From Rubellimicrobium roseum (GTDB lineage Bacteria > Pseudomonadota > Alphaproteobacteria > Rhodobacterales > Rhodobacteraceae), in contig NZ_VDFV01000039.1 of assembly GCF_006152145.1 (NCBI RefSeq), forward strand, positions 1 to 37,738: 37,738 bases of DNA, written 5' to 3'. Under the pieces are notes generated by a model, which was not told the origin of the DNA, did no database searches, and saw nothing but the letters and a program-made list of their open reading frames with translations. A program made the position numbers and the translations under genes. Shown one piece after another: positions 1 to 7,386 of the stretch (position 1 is the stretch's first letter; each line of letters begins with the position of its first letter).

Positions 1-695
1 CGGTCCGGGCGCTCGGGGACGAGCCGCTGCCGCTCTTCGCGGCCGCTCAGGCGCGAAAGGTGGATGAAGACGACGATGCCGGCTCCATGGCCTACGCCCC
101 CGAGATCGTCGAGCCGCCAGTGGCACTCCGGCCCATGACGGCCGGGCGGGAGGTCGTCGAGGACTACGGGCATGTGGGACTGACCTTGCGGGCTCACCCG
201 CTCGCGTTCCTGCGCGAGGACCTTCGACGCTGGCGCCTCCTCACCTGCGCGGAGGCCACCGCCCGGCGCGACCGGAGCCCCGTGCGCCTGGCCGGGATCG
301 TGCTGGTGCGCCAGAAGCCGGGCTCGGCAAAGGGCGTGCTCTTCATCACCCTCGAGGACGAGACCGGCGTGGCCAACTTGGTGATCTGGCCGCAACTCTT
401 CGAGGCAAGCCGACGAATTGTGCTGGGCGCTCGCCTGCTCGGGGTCGAGGGCCAGGTGCAGCGCGAGGGCGAGGTGGTCCACATCGTCGCGCGCCGGTTG
501 CATGACATGTCCGACCTCTTGGACAGCTTGGGCAAACGGGATGCGGGCGGGCTTAGAGGTGAGCCGGCCAACAAGTCAGGTTACAGCGATATGCACAGAG
601 CCAACACAGCCGCGCGATCTGCCCCGAGGGGGTGTGACAGCACTTCCGATGTCTCGCCCAAGGCGATCCGGCTCAGGCCCCGGGACTTCCGCTGA
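1..695 (+). CDS. dnaE2: Error-prone DNA polymerase DnaE2, C-terminal part (5' end outside window)
   Basis: The reading frame is open from the left edge (codons in phase with base 3) to the TGA at 693-695, giving about 230 residues. The segment starting ALGDEPLPLF and the following OB-fold-like part (FITLEDETGVANLVIWP, then RRIVLGARLLGVEGQVQ and VVHIVARRLHDMSDLL) are characteristic of the nucleic-acid-binding C-terminal region of the second DnaE of many bacteria. The chain ends in the family-typical RPRDFR. DnaE2 works with ImuA and ImuB in SOS-dependent translesion synthesis. Those partners would lie upstream, outside the window, so linkage cannot be checked. The residues between about 180 and 220 diverge from the usual DnaE2 tail, but the terminal motif is intact. 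I saw no terminator directly after the stop. Confidence 0.88.
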   Translation, partial: VRALGDEPLPLFAAAQARKVDEDDDAGSMAYAPEIVEPPVALRPMTAGREVVEDYGHVGLTLRAHPLAFLREDLRRWRLLTCAEATARRDRSPVRLAGIVLVRQKPGSAKGVLFITLEDETGVANLVIWPQLFEASRRIVLGARLLGVEGQVQREGEVVHIVARRLHDMSDLLDSLGKRDAGGLRGEPANKSGYSDMHRANTAARSAPRGCDSTSDVSPKAIRLRPRDFR

Positions 696-1461
696 AACCA
701 GAGGAGAGATCTAGGTCGAGATGGACAGGTCCGTGAAGCGTTCGTTCAATCTCCCCTAGGTTCGCTGGAAACCGAATCACTATCGTGTGAGTTGTGGATG
801 CGCAGACGGGAGGTTCCATGCCTAGTCTCTTCGAACGGAATAGACTGACATGAGCGACTTCGGCGGGTTGCCACGTGCCCGTCTGGATCTGGCGTGGCCC
901 GCCGGTGAGCGTCTAGTTCAGCAGTGGATAGGGGTTCCCGCGAACCGGGCAGAACCGCCGCGCTCATCTCCTGACCTTCCCACGCTGCCGACGGCTTCTG
1001 GTAAACCTCAGGTCATCTTCGCCGAGTATCGGCCGCGACTGTCCGGCCCGGAACTCTTGGCCAAGCACAAGGGTTTGCCAAGAATGCTCCGTCCTGTGCT
1101 TCCAACTCGCCCGGTGCGGCAGAATACCCATCACCGTCGCCTCACCATGGCTTGGTGGCCGATGGTAGCGGTCGCCGCGATGCTGCTCTCCGCGGGCACA
1201 CCACTGCTCTGACGCAAAGAGCGGAGGACTGCGTCTGTTGCTGTTCCGCAACGATCAGAGCTGGAGTGACCCGCAAGACGGGCCAGTCGAATGTCCCGCG
1301 ATACGTCATTTATTCGGCCCCAGGCATCGCTCGTCCGCTGTGCGGCGACGGTGCGGCTGTCGGGCTGATACGCCGATGCGTGACGACCCTCGCTCCTCGA
1401 CGCGCGGGTCCAAGAACAACCGAGGGCAGGAGGCGGGTTCAACCGGAACCGGAGGCTTGCC
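696..1461. other. 766-base stretch with no convincing gene
   Basis: This gap separates dnaE2 from the SleB-like gene. The only + strand frame of note runs 850-1212 (ATG start, 120 codons, preceded by a sequence without a Shine-Dalgarno motif). It has a Pro/Arg-rich body and a short hydrophobic C-terminus, and I recognise no family in it. Overlapping frames on both strands at 964-1631 look like GC-driven shadows. No rRNA, tRNA, IS end or strong hairpin was seen. It may be decayed sequence or hold an unrecognised small gene. Confidence 0.4.
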
Positions 1462-2238
1462 ATGGCCCAAACCCTGTCCCTTGTCGCCGCCCTCAGCATG
1501 GCGCTGATCAGTCTTGCCCTCGTGACGATCAGCTCGCCCCCAGAGGCTTCGGTTCTAGAATCCGCGGCGCCGACCCACGACACCTCTCGTCCATCAGATC
1601 GGCACCCGCTCCAGCGACATAGGGCAGACAAGGTCTCCTCCGTCGTGAGCCTAGTCCCGCCCCAGGCTGTGCCGGTCCGTCATCCGCAGGTCAGGCCCGT
1701 GGCGCGGCCCGACGAACCGGCCCTCCGCCCGCAACCCCGCCGCTTCTGGGCCAAAGGTCCTCTGGTCGCACGTGTGGGCGACCCGACATTCGGCCCGATG
1801 CTTCGGCCCGCCGATCTCCTCGTCCCCGACCCGCCCGAACAGCTCGCCGGCGCCACCGATCTCCTATGCATCGCTGTCGCGGTCTATCACGAGGCGCGCA
1901 ACCAGCCGCTCGAAGGCCAACTCGCCGTGGCCTCGGTGATCCTCAACCGGACGCGAGAGCCCAAGCGCTGGGGCGCCAGCCCGTGCGAGGTCGTGGTTCC
2001 CGTCCAGTTCTCCTTCTTCTCGGAGGACGGCAGCTATCCGACCATCCCTAAAGACGAGGCCTGGTCCATCGCCTTGGAGATGGCCCAAGAGGCCCTCGAT
2101 CATGGACCAAGTGCCATGGTCGGCTTGGCCGACCACTACCACACGCCAGCTGTGGACCCCGAGTGGAATGAGGCCATGGATCAGGTCATCCGGATCAACG
2201 ACCATATCTTCTTTGTCGATCCGACAACACAGGGCTGA
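1462..2238 (+). CDS. Secreted SleB-like cell wall hydrolase (Hydrolase_2 family)
   Basis: This 258-residue protein has an N-terminal hydrophobic segment (about residues 5-25) that looks like a signal peptide or membrane anchor. A Pro/Arg-rich linker of about 100 residues follows. A C-terminal SleB/CwlJ-type catalytic domain lies at about residues 130-253. The domain shows AVYHEARNQP with the presumed catalytic Glu at residue 144, then VASVILNRT, a central QFSFF segment and ADHYH. The family cleaves peptidoglycan (lytic or hydrolytic action on glycan strands), so a periplasmic wall-remodelling role is likely. The ATG at 1462 is supported by a GGAGG eight bases upstream. It stands alone between two gaps. 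The family assignment is firm, but the exact substrate bond is not visible. Confidence 0.88.
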   Translation: MAQTLSLVAALSMALISLALVTISSPPEASVLESAAPTHDTSRPSDRHPLQRHRADKVSSVVSLVPPQAVPVRHPQVRPVARPDEPALRPQPRRFWAKGPLVARVGDPTFGPMLRPADLLVPDPPEQLAGATDLLCIAVAVYHEARNQPLEGQLAVASVILNRTREPKRWGASPCEVVVPVQFSFFSEDGSYPTIPKDEAWSIALEMAQEALDHGPSAMVGLADHYHTPAVDPEWNEAMDQVIRINDHIFFVDPTTQG

Positions 2239-2755
2239 CCGTTCAGAGCTTCAAGTCTCAGATGATGGTGACTAGAAAGGAAAGTCGCGACTGCTCAATG
2301 GCATGAGCAAAGGCTTCCACGGTCCGGTCCACTGCCACAAGGATCTTCCAAGCGGCCCGGAACTGGTCGAAGAGAACGACGAGGTCGTGTCAGAGTAAGG
2401 GTAGCCCGGGCCGGGGCGGGTCAGCGATCTCGCCCATTGGACCACGTCGACAAAGCCGAAGAGCCAAAACGCATCGCAAGTAGAAACTCGGCGGCCAAGT
2501 CTACGCCCGAATGCGTGCGTGGCGAGAAGATCTTGGCGGTGCGAAGCTCGTGCCAAGGAGGGCCGCGCCAACGATCTCGGGATAGAGAATTCGCCCTGAA
2601 CAGTTTCGGAGCGTTCAGCTCCTATTTCAAGCCCATAGTAAGATGAGGCGCCTGGGGGCGTGTCGGACTCGCGGTTCCCCGTGCTGGCCGCATCACGCCA
2701 AGGCTTTAGGTGCTGATCCGAAGGGTCGTCCCGGGTTGCCACACGAAAGAGATAC
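2239..2755. other. 517-base stretch with no convincing gene
   Basis: This gap lies between the SleB-like gene and the YihY gene and appears less GC-rich than its neighbours. Short frames exist on both strands (for example 2303-2398 on + and 2272-2844 on -), but none has a ribosome binding site plus a recognisable product. A 6-bp inverted repeat, CTGAAC at 2596-2601 and GTTCAG at 2613-2618, is the only structured element I noted. The last 50 bases should include the leader of the downstream gene, with a weak AAAGAG before its ATG. Confidence 0.4.
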
Positions 2756-3622
2756 ATGAACCTCGTCCTCGACTTGCCCCGTCTGTTCCGGGTTGCGGCT
2801 CTTGGCTGGTGGAACGACCGGGCCATGAGCCTCGGGGGCTCCATCTCCTACTTTATGCTCTTCTCGATGGCGCCGATGCTCCTTGTAGCGATCAGCGTGG
2901 CAGGCCTGGTCTTCGGGCGGGAGGCCGCGCAGGGCGCATTGGTGGGCGAGCTCACCGGGGCGCTGGGCCAGGAGGCGGCCCAAGCCGTGGAGGCACTCAT
3001 TGCCAACGCCGGCGATCTAGGCTCGGGCATCCTCGGCACCACCGTGGGCCTTCTCATCTTCTTGGTAGTCGCCACCGGCGCCATTGGCGAGCTGCAGGAC
3101 GACCTCAACCTGATCTGGAAGGTGCCGCCCGCCGCGACGGGGCTCCGGGGCGTCCTGCGCACCCGCGTCCTGAGCCTGGGTGTCGTCGTGGGCGTGGGCT
3201 TCCTGCTCTTGGTTTCGCTCGCGATCGACGCCGGCCTGGCGGCGGGACGAACTTATCTCGAGGGGCGTTTCACACAGGCGATCACGCTTCTGGGCTGGCT
3301 CAACCGCCTCGTCTCCTTCGCCATCGCCGCGGCGCTCTTCGCGATGATCTTCCGGGTGCTGCCGAACGTGGCGCTGACCTGGCGGGACGTGGCGATCGGG
3401 GCGCTCGTCACCGCACTCCTCTTCACGGTGGGCAAGGTCCTGATCGGCATCTACATCGGCCAGAGCGGCATCGCCTCAAGCTATGGGGCGGCGGCATCTT
3501 TCTTCACGATCCTGCTTTGGATCTACTACTCCTCCCTGATCCTGCTTTTCGGCGCCGAGTTCACGAAGGCTTTCGCAGAGTCCCATGGGACCCGCATTCG
3601 AAACCATCAACCCGAGGCATGA
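2756..3622 (+). CDS. YihY/BrkB family inner membrane protein
   Basis: This is a 288-residue polytopic membrane protein of the YihY/virulence factor BrkB family, once misnamed RNase BN. It begins with an amphipathic segment and then the family-typical RAMSLGGSISYFMLFSMAP. About six hydrophobic segments follow. The conserved features include LQDDLNLIW after the second segment, the FRVLPNVALTWRDVAIGAL stretch and the C-terminal SYGAAASFFTILLWIYYSS with LILLFGAEFTKAF. Length fits the family (about 280-320). Function is not settled in the family; transport or envelope roles have been proposed. It appears monocistronic and is followed by 188 bases to the tRNA-Arg 3' end. The short polar tail RIRNHQPEA is cytosolic by prediction. 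Confidence 0.9.
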   Translation: MNLVLDLPRLFRVAALGWWNDRAMSLGGSISYFMLFSMAPMLLVAISVAGLVFGREAAQGALVGELTGALGQEAAQAVEALIANAGDLGSGILGTTVGLLIFLVVATGAIGELQDDLNLIWKVPPAATGLRGVLRTRVLSLGVVVGVGFLLLVSLAIDAGLAAGRTYLEGRFTQAITLLGWLNRLVSFAIAAALFAMIFRVLPNVALTWRDVAIGALVTALLFTVGKVLIGIYIGQSGIASSYGAAASFFTILLWIYYSSLILLFGAEFTKAFAESHGTRIRNHQPEA

Positions 3623-3735
3623 GGAAAAGCGCGAGCACGGGTGGCTCGAACCGGCTGTCGCGAACGCCTGCCTAGAGCGACGTCGGCTGACGATCGACGG
3701 CGCAGCCAGTACCAGCGCCATACGCCTTCAATTAT

Positions 3736-3757
3736 GGGGGAAGCCTAGGGGGAAGCC
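3736..3757 (+). repeat. 10-bp direct repeat near tRNA-Arg 3' end
   Basis: GGGGGAAGCC occurs at 3736-3745 and again at 3748-3757, separated by TA. The pair lies 54 bases beyond the 3' end of the minus-strand tRNA-Arg. Short spaced direct repeats next to a tRNA 3' end can be arm-type recombinase sites or integration scars. No integrase or second copy of the tRNA end is visible here, so this is only a description. Confidence 0.5.
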
Positions 3758-3810
3758 CACACACGGGACCGATAAAAGTCTAACGTGAGCAAACACTTCT
3801 TAGGAAACTC

Positions 3811-3887
3811 TGGCGCGCTGGGGAGGATTCGAACCCCCGACCCCTTGATTCGTAGTCAAGTACTCTATCCAACTGAGCTACCAGCGC
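3811..3887 (-). tRNA. tRNA-Arg(ACG)
   Basis: The minus strand reads as a 77-nt cloverleaf. The acceptor 5' strand is GCGCTGG, pairing with CCAGCGC at the 3' end. Then come TA and the D-arm GCTCAG...GAGT, and an anticodon stem CTTGA/TCAAG with loop CTACGAA, giving anticodon ACG (positions 34-36). The T-arm contains GGTTCGAATCC. The discriminator G and an encoded CCA end follow. A34 is presumably converted to inosine to read CGU, CGC and CGA arginine codons, as known for this tRNA. A promoter-like pair sits just upstream at 3904-3932. Confidence 0.97.
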
Positions 3888-3903
3888 GCGGCAGAGTGAG
3901 GCT

Positions 3904-3932
3904 CATCTACCGTTGCCCACCGGGCGTGGCAA
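3904..3932 (-). promoter_or_regulatory. Candidate promoter of tRNA-Arg
   Basis: On the minus strand TTGCCA (3927-3932) is followed after 17 bases by TAGATG (3904-3909). Transcription would start near 3897, about ten bases before the tRNA 5' end, which is the usual spacing. The -10 lacks the final T. Confidence 0.5.
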
Positions 3933-3972
3933 GGGCCTTCCCGCAGATTTCCGTTCTTGCCGTCGGGTCCGC

Positions 3973-5436
3973 CTATTCGGCGGCCTCGGCGCCGCGTGGG
4001 GAACCGGGCGTGTTGTCCGCCTCCCGCTCTCCTTCCAAGGGCGGCAGGGGCGCGAGCTGGGCGTTCTCCTTGGGCAAGCGGATGGCGAACTCCGTCCCCT
4101 GCGCGTCCGACCGGCGCAGCTCGAGCCGCCCGCCATGCCCGCGCACGATCTCGGCCGCGATGGCGAGGCCCAGGCCCGTGCCGCCCTTGCTGGCGCCGCC
4201 CTGGAAGGCCTGGAACAGATGCTCGCGCGCCTTGGGGGGCAGGCCCGGGCCGGTATCGGCCACGAAGATCCACCAGGCCTCGTCGTCCTCCTCGGCCGAA
4301 AGGCCGATCTCGCCGGCCTTGCCGCTGGCGGCGATGGCCTGGCGCGCGTTGCGTACGAGGTTCAGGATCACGCGGTAGAGCTGCTCGCCGTCGGCCCGCA
4401 CGGTGAGGCCCGCCGGGATGTCCTCGGAGAAGGAGATGTCGGACTCGCCGGCCGCGAGCCTCTCGCCGTCCACGATCTCGGACACGATGGCCGCGAGCGG
4501 CACGCGCGTCAGCCGCGGCGGCGGCTCCTCGACGCGGCCGAAGGCGAGGGTCGCCTCGCAGAGCGAGATCGCGCGCGAGAGCGACGCCACGATCTTGGGC
4601 CCCATCCGCCGCACGTGCGGGTCCTCGGTCTCCTCCAGCCGGTCAGCGAAAAGCTGTGCCGAGGCCAGGATGTTGCGCAGGTCGTGGCTGATCTTGGCGA
4701 CGGCGCTGCCCAGCTGCGCCAGCCGTGCCCGCTGCCGCAGTGCGCCCGTGAGCTGCGTCTGTAACGACTGGAGCGCCTCCTCGGCCTCGCGCAGCTCGGT
4801 CACCGAGGCGTCCGGGACGATGATGCGGCGCGCGTCCTCGGGCGCCTCGGCATAGGCGCGCATGTGGCCCACCACGCGGGCGATGGGACGCACCATCAGC
4901 ACGCGCACCGCCAGGAACAAAAGCGCCGCCGTCAGGATGGTGATGACGGCCGAGAGCGCCAGCACCCGCAGCCCGTCCTCGATCATGGCCCGGCGCAGCG
5001 GCTGCTGGTCGAGCGTGATCTCGATCAGCTCGCCCCCCTGCTGCACGGGGCTGCCGATCACGCGGATGATGCGGTCCTGCGAATCGGCCAGCGTCGCCAG
5101 CGCGTCGCGGATCAGCGTGGCGGCCGATCGGTCGCGCAGGTCGTAGGTGGCATGGATCGGCTCGGGGATGGGCGAGGAGAGCGCAAGCTGGCGCACCTCG
5201 TCGCGGCGCAGCACCACGTTGTAGACGCCCGCGTTGCGCAGGAGCTCCTGCTCGACCGGCTCGTCCAGCGAATCGGCGGCGAGCTTGGCCAGCGAGGCGA
5301 TCTGCGCCGCCTCCAGCCGCAGCTCGAGGTAGTTCACGCGGGACCGGGCCACGGAAGGCACGAAAATAAGAACCTCCGCCAACAGGACGAAGGCCGCCGT
5401 CAGCATCAGGAAGCGCCCTGACAGCGAGTTCAGCAT
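3973..5436 (-). CDS. Membrane-bound sensor histidine kinase, orphan
   Basis: This 487-residue kinase has two membrane segments (about residues 8-27 and 160-185). They flank a periplasmic sensor region of roughly 130 residues. A HAMP-like linker (VRPIARVV and following) and a dimerisation helix come next, with the phospho-acceptor His251 in KISHDLRN. The ATP-binding domain shows the N-box LNLVRNARQAI, the G1 box DTGPGLP and the G2 box GGTGLGLAIA. I chose the ATG at 5436 over an in-frame ATG at 5538. The later one has a GGTGGGGGG-type ribosome site and puts the membrane segment at the N-terminus. No response regulator gene adjoins it, so its partner must be elsewhere. The signal sensed cannot be told from the sequence. 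The C-terminal 30 residues are low complexity. Confidence 0.88.
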   Translation of the reverse strand: MLNSLSGRFLMLTAAFVLLAEVLIFVPSVARSRVNYLELRLEAAQIASLAKLAADSLDEPVEQELLRNAGVYNVVLRRDEVRQLALSSPIPEPIHATYDLRDRSAATLIRDALATLADSQDRIIRVIGSPVQQGGELIEITLDQQPLRRAMIEDGLRVLALSAVITILTAALLFLAVRVLMVRPIARVVGHMRAYAEAPEDARRIIVPDASVTELREAEEALQSLQTQLTGALRQRARLAQLGSAVAKISHDLRNILASAQLFADRLEETEDPHVRRMGPKIVASLSRAISLCEATLAFGRVEEPPPRLTRVPLAAIVSEIVDGERLAAGESDISFSEDIPAGLTVRADGEQLYRVILNLVRNARQAIAASGKAGEIGLSAEEDDEAWWIFVADTGPGLPPKAREHLFQAFQGGASKGGTGLGLAIAAEIVRGHGGRLELRRSDAQGTEFAIRLPKENAQLAPLPPLEGEREADNTPGSPRGAEAAE

Positions 5437-5546
5437 TCCGGGCCCCCCACCTGGCGCTCCCTCGCGGAACGCTCGCGGATTCGTGTATGCCGTGCGGACA
5501 TAACCCGACAGATGGGAAGTGGGTCCGCGAATTGCCATGCGGCGCG

Positions 5547-5575
5547 TTGACAGCCGCAGGCCCGGCCACTATGAG
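5547..5575 (+). promoter_or_regulatory. Promoter of the rpmH operon
   Basis: TTGACA (5547-5552), a perfect -35, is followed by a 17-bp spacer and TATGAG (5570-5575). The predicted start near 5582 leaves a leader of about 60 bases before the rpmH ATG at 5645. This is the best sigma70-type match in the window. Confidence 0.72.
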
Positions 5576-5644
5576 CCGGGCTTCAATTATTGCGCGCGGG
5601 TCCCCGAGGCCCTGTCGCGCGCTGCCATCGCAGGAGTTCGCGAC

Positions 5645-5779
5645 ATGAAACGCACCTTCCAACCCTCGAACCGCGTCCGCAAGGCCCGTCACGGCTTCCG
5701 CGCCCGCATGGCCACCAAGGGCGGCCGCGCGGTCCTGAACCGCCGCCGCGCCCGCGGCCGCAAGGTCCTCTGCGCCTGA
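5645..5779 (+). CDS. rpmH: 50S ribosomal protein L34
   Basis: This 44-residue, Arg-rich protein starts [20 protein letters not shown] and ends in the family-typical [12 protein letters not shown], the full length of bacterial L34. It binds 23S rRNA in the large subunit. A CAGGAG sequence lies nine bases before the ATG, and a strong promoter is upstream at 5547-5575. The gene is followed at once by rnpA, the conserved bacterial order in which L34 and the RNase P protein are co-transcribed. Confidence 0.98.
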   Translation: MKRTFQPSNRVRKARHGFRARMATKGGRAVLNRRRARGRKVLCA

Positions 5780-5796
5780 TCGGCCCCGCGCAGGTC

Positions 5797-6138
5797 TTGG
5801 CCCGGCGCGCGGACTTCCTGCGCGCCGCCAGTGCCGCGCGCGCCTCGACGCCCGGCTTCACTCTTCAGGCGCGCCGCCGCGCCGAGGGCGAGGCCGAAGG
5901 CCTACGGGTAGGCTTCACCTGCTCCAAGAAGGTGGGCAACGCCGTCGCCCGCAACCGCGCCAAGCGCCGGCTGCGCGAGGTGGCGCGCGCCGTCCTGCCG
6001 GCCGAGGGCCGTGAAGGCTGGGACTATGTCCTGATCGGCCGCCCCGAGGCCACCGCCGCCCTGCCGTTCGCCCAGCTTCTGGCCGATCTCTCGCGTGCCC
6101 TCGCTCGCGTGCATCGTGGCCCCGCGGACCCGGCGTGA
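5797..6138 (+). CDS. rnpA: Ribonuclease P protein component
   Basis: The product is the small protein subunit of RNase P, which helps the catalytic RNA cleave tRNA 5' leaders. The core is clear: RADFLRAA near the N-terminus, [26 protein letters not shown] (split here only by reading order) with the RNR-type RNA-binding signature, and WDYVLIGRP. The start is uncertain. There is no ATG or GTG in frame between rpmH and the first conserved residues. I give TTG at 5797 (113 residues). CTG at 5776 would overlap the rpmH stop as CTGA and fit translational coupling. The frame also stays open back through rpmH to TTG at 5590. The stop overlaps the yidD start. Confidence 0.9.
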   Translation: MARRADFLRAASAARASTPGFTLQARRRAEGEAEGLRVGFTCSKKVGNAVARNRAKRRLREVARAVLPAEGREGWDYVLIGRPEATAALPFAQLLADLSRALARVHRGPADPA

Positions 6139-6356
6139 CACCGGCGGCCCGTCTTCTGGCGATGCCTGTCCGGGCCTATCGGCTCGTCCTGTCGCCCCTT
6201 CTGGGCCGGAACTGCCGGTATCACCCCACCTGCTCGGCCTATGCGTTGGAGGCGCTGGAGCGGCACGGCGCGGCTCGGGGCGGCTGGCTCGCGCTGCGGC
6301 GCATCGCGCGCTGCCATCCCTGGGGCGGCTCGGGCATCGACAACGTCCCGGACTGA
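6135..6356 (+). CDS. yidD: Membrane protein insertion efficiency factor YidD
   Basis: This small protein of 73 residues has an amphipathic N-terminal helix and the family core [20 protein letters not shown], then the conserved ending [13 protein letters not shown]. YidD aids insertion and folding of inner membrane proteins together with Sec/YidC. The start is GTG at 6135, whose last two bases form the start of the rnpA TGA, so the two genes are probably translationally coupled. In most bacteria yidC follows directly. Here ttcA and a c-di-GMP phosphodiesterase lie between them. Confidence 0.96.
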   Translation: MTPAARLLAMPVRAYRLVLSPLLGRNCRYHPTCSAYALEALERHGAARGGWLALRRIARCHPWGGSGIDNVPD

Positions 6357-6418
6357 CGGGCCGGGCTGCGGCGGTCCCTCCCCTTGGCGCAGGGCGCCAA
6401 AGCGGCTAGGTCGGCCCC

Positions 6419-7300
6419 ATGCTGGACGACACCGACGCGCCCGACGACATCCATCCGCTCTTCTTCGGAGCCCCGAAGACGACCGAGTTCCGCAAGCTGC
6501 GCAAGCGCCTCGTGCAGGACGTGCGCGAGGCCATCGACGCCTACGGCATGGTGACGCCGGGCGCGCGCTGGCTCGTCTGCCTGTCGGGCGGCAAGGACAG
6601 CTATACGCTGCTCGCCATCCTGCACGAGTTGCAGTGGCGCGGCCTGCTGCCCGTGGAGCTTCTGGCCTGCAACCTCGACCAGGGGCAGCCGGGCTTTCCG
6701 GCAACCGTCCTGCCCGAGTTCCTGTCCCGCATGAAGGTGCCCCACCGGATCGAGTACCAAGACACCTATTCCGTCGTCACCGCCAAGATCCCGCAGGGCA
6801 AGACCTACTGCTCGCTCTGCTCGCGGCTGCGGCGGGGCAACCTGTACCGCATCGCCCGCGAGGAGGGCTGCCAAGCCGTCGTGCTGGGGCATCACCGCGA
6901 CGACATCCTGGAGACCTTCTTCCTCAACCTCTTTCACGGCGGCCGGCTGGCGACGATGCCGCCCAAGCTGCGCAACGAGGAGGGCGACCTTCTGGTGCTG
7001 CGCCCGCTGGCCCATGTGGCCGAGGCCGACTGCGACCGCTTCGCCCGCGCGATGGCCTATCCCGTCATCCCCTGCGACCTCTGCGGCAGCCAGGAGGGCC
7101 TGCAGCGGATGCAGGTCAAGGCGCTGCTCGACGAGTGGGAGCGCAAGGTTCCCGGCCGTCGGCAGAAGATGTTCCGGGCGTTGACGCAGGTGCGGCCCTC
7201 GCATCTCCTGGACCCCGATCTCTTCGATTTCGTCGGGCTCGCGCCCTTGGCCGAGAGCGGGCCCGAACCGGACATCCCGGAGGTCCCTCGCCTGCGTTAA
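6419..7300 (+). CDS. ttcA: tRNA 2-thiocytidine(32) synthetase TtcA
   Basis: This is a 293-residue enzyme of the PP-loop ATPase family that thiolates cytidine 32 of certain tRNAs, using an iron-sulfur cluster. The PP-loop is LSGGKDS at residues 55-61. The cluster-binding cysteines are Cys131 and Cys134 (CSLC), with a further CDLCG starting at residue 219. The strings [19 protein letters not shown] and [11 protein letters not shown] are family signatures. The ATG at 6419 lies 62 bases after yidD, so the two may share a transcript. TtcA targets include arginine tRNAs, and a tRNA-Arg gene lies 2.5 kb away, but that proximity is probably coincidental. Confidence 0.95.
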   Translation: MLDDTDAPDDIHPLFFGAPKTTEFRKLRKRLVQDVREAIDAYGMVTPGARWLVCLSGGKDSYTLLAILHELQWRGLLPVELLACNLDQGQPGFPATVLPEFLSRMKVPHRIEYQDTYSVVTAKIPQGKTYCSLCSRLRRGNLYRIAREEGCQAVVLGHHRDDILETFFLNLFHGGRLATMPPKLRNEEGDLLVLRPLAHVAEADCDRFARAMAYPVIPCDLCGSQEGLQRMQVKALLDEWERKVPGRRQKMFRALTQVRPSHLLDPDLFDFVGLAPLAESGPEPDIPEVPRLR

Positions 7301-7386
7301 CGGGATGGTCACCTTTCGGTGACAACCTCCGCGTGCTGGCCGCGGACGGATTCGCCTGTCCCATCCGGTCCGGCACGAGGGGAACG

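Noticed and set aside
738-765. LexA-like spaced GTTC half sites after dnaE2
   Set aside because: The spacing between GTTC copies (12 bases) does not match the alphaproteobacterial GTTC-N7-GTTC box, and it lies downstream of dnaE2.
850-1212. 120-codon + strand frame in the gap after dnaE2
   Set aside because: It has an ATG but no ribosome binding site and no recognisable domain, and it is Pro/Arg-rich like GC-driven chance frames. It is kept only as a note in the gap description.
2303-2398. 31-codon frame starting MSKGFHGPVHCHKD
   Set aside because: There is no Shine-Dalgarno motif and no family match by eye. It is too short to tell from chance.
2272-2844. 190-codon minus-strand frame overlapping the YihY start
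   Set aside because: It overlaps about 90 bases of a well-supported gene and shows no domain.
3811-3887. tRNA-Arg as the boundary of a genomic island in this window
   Set aside because: I searched by eye for a second copy of the tRNA 3' end between 1 and 3800 and saw none, and there is no integrase gene.
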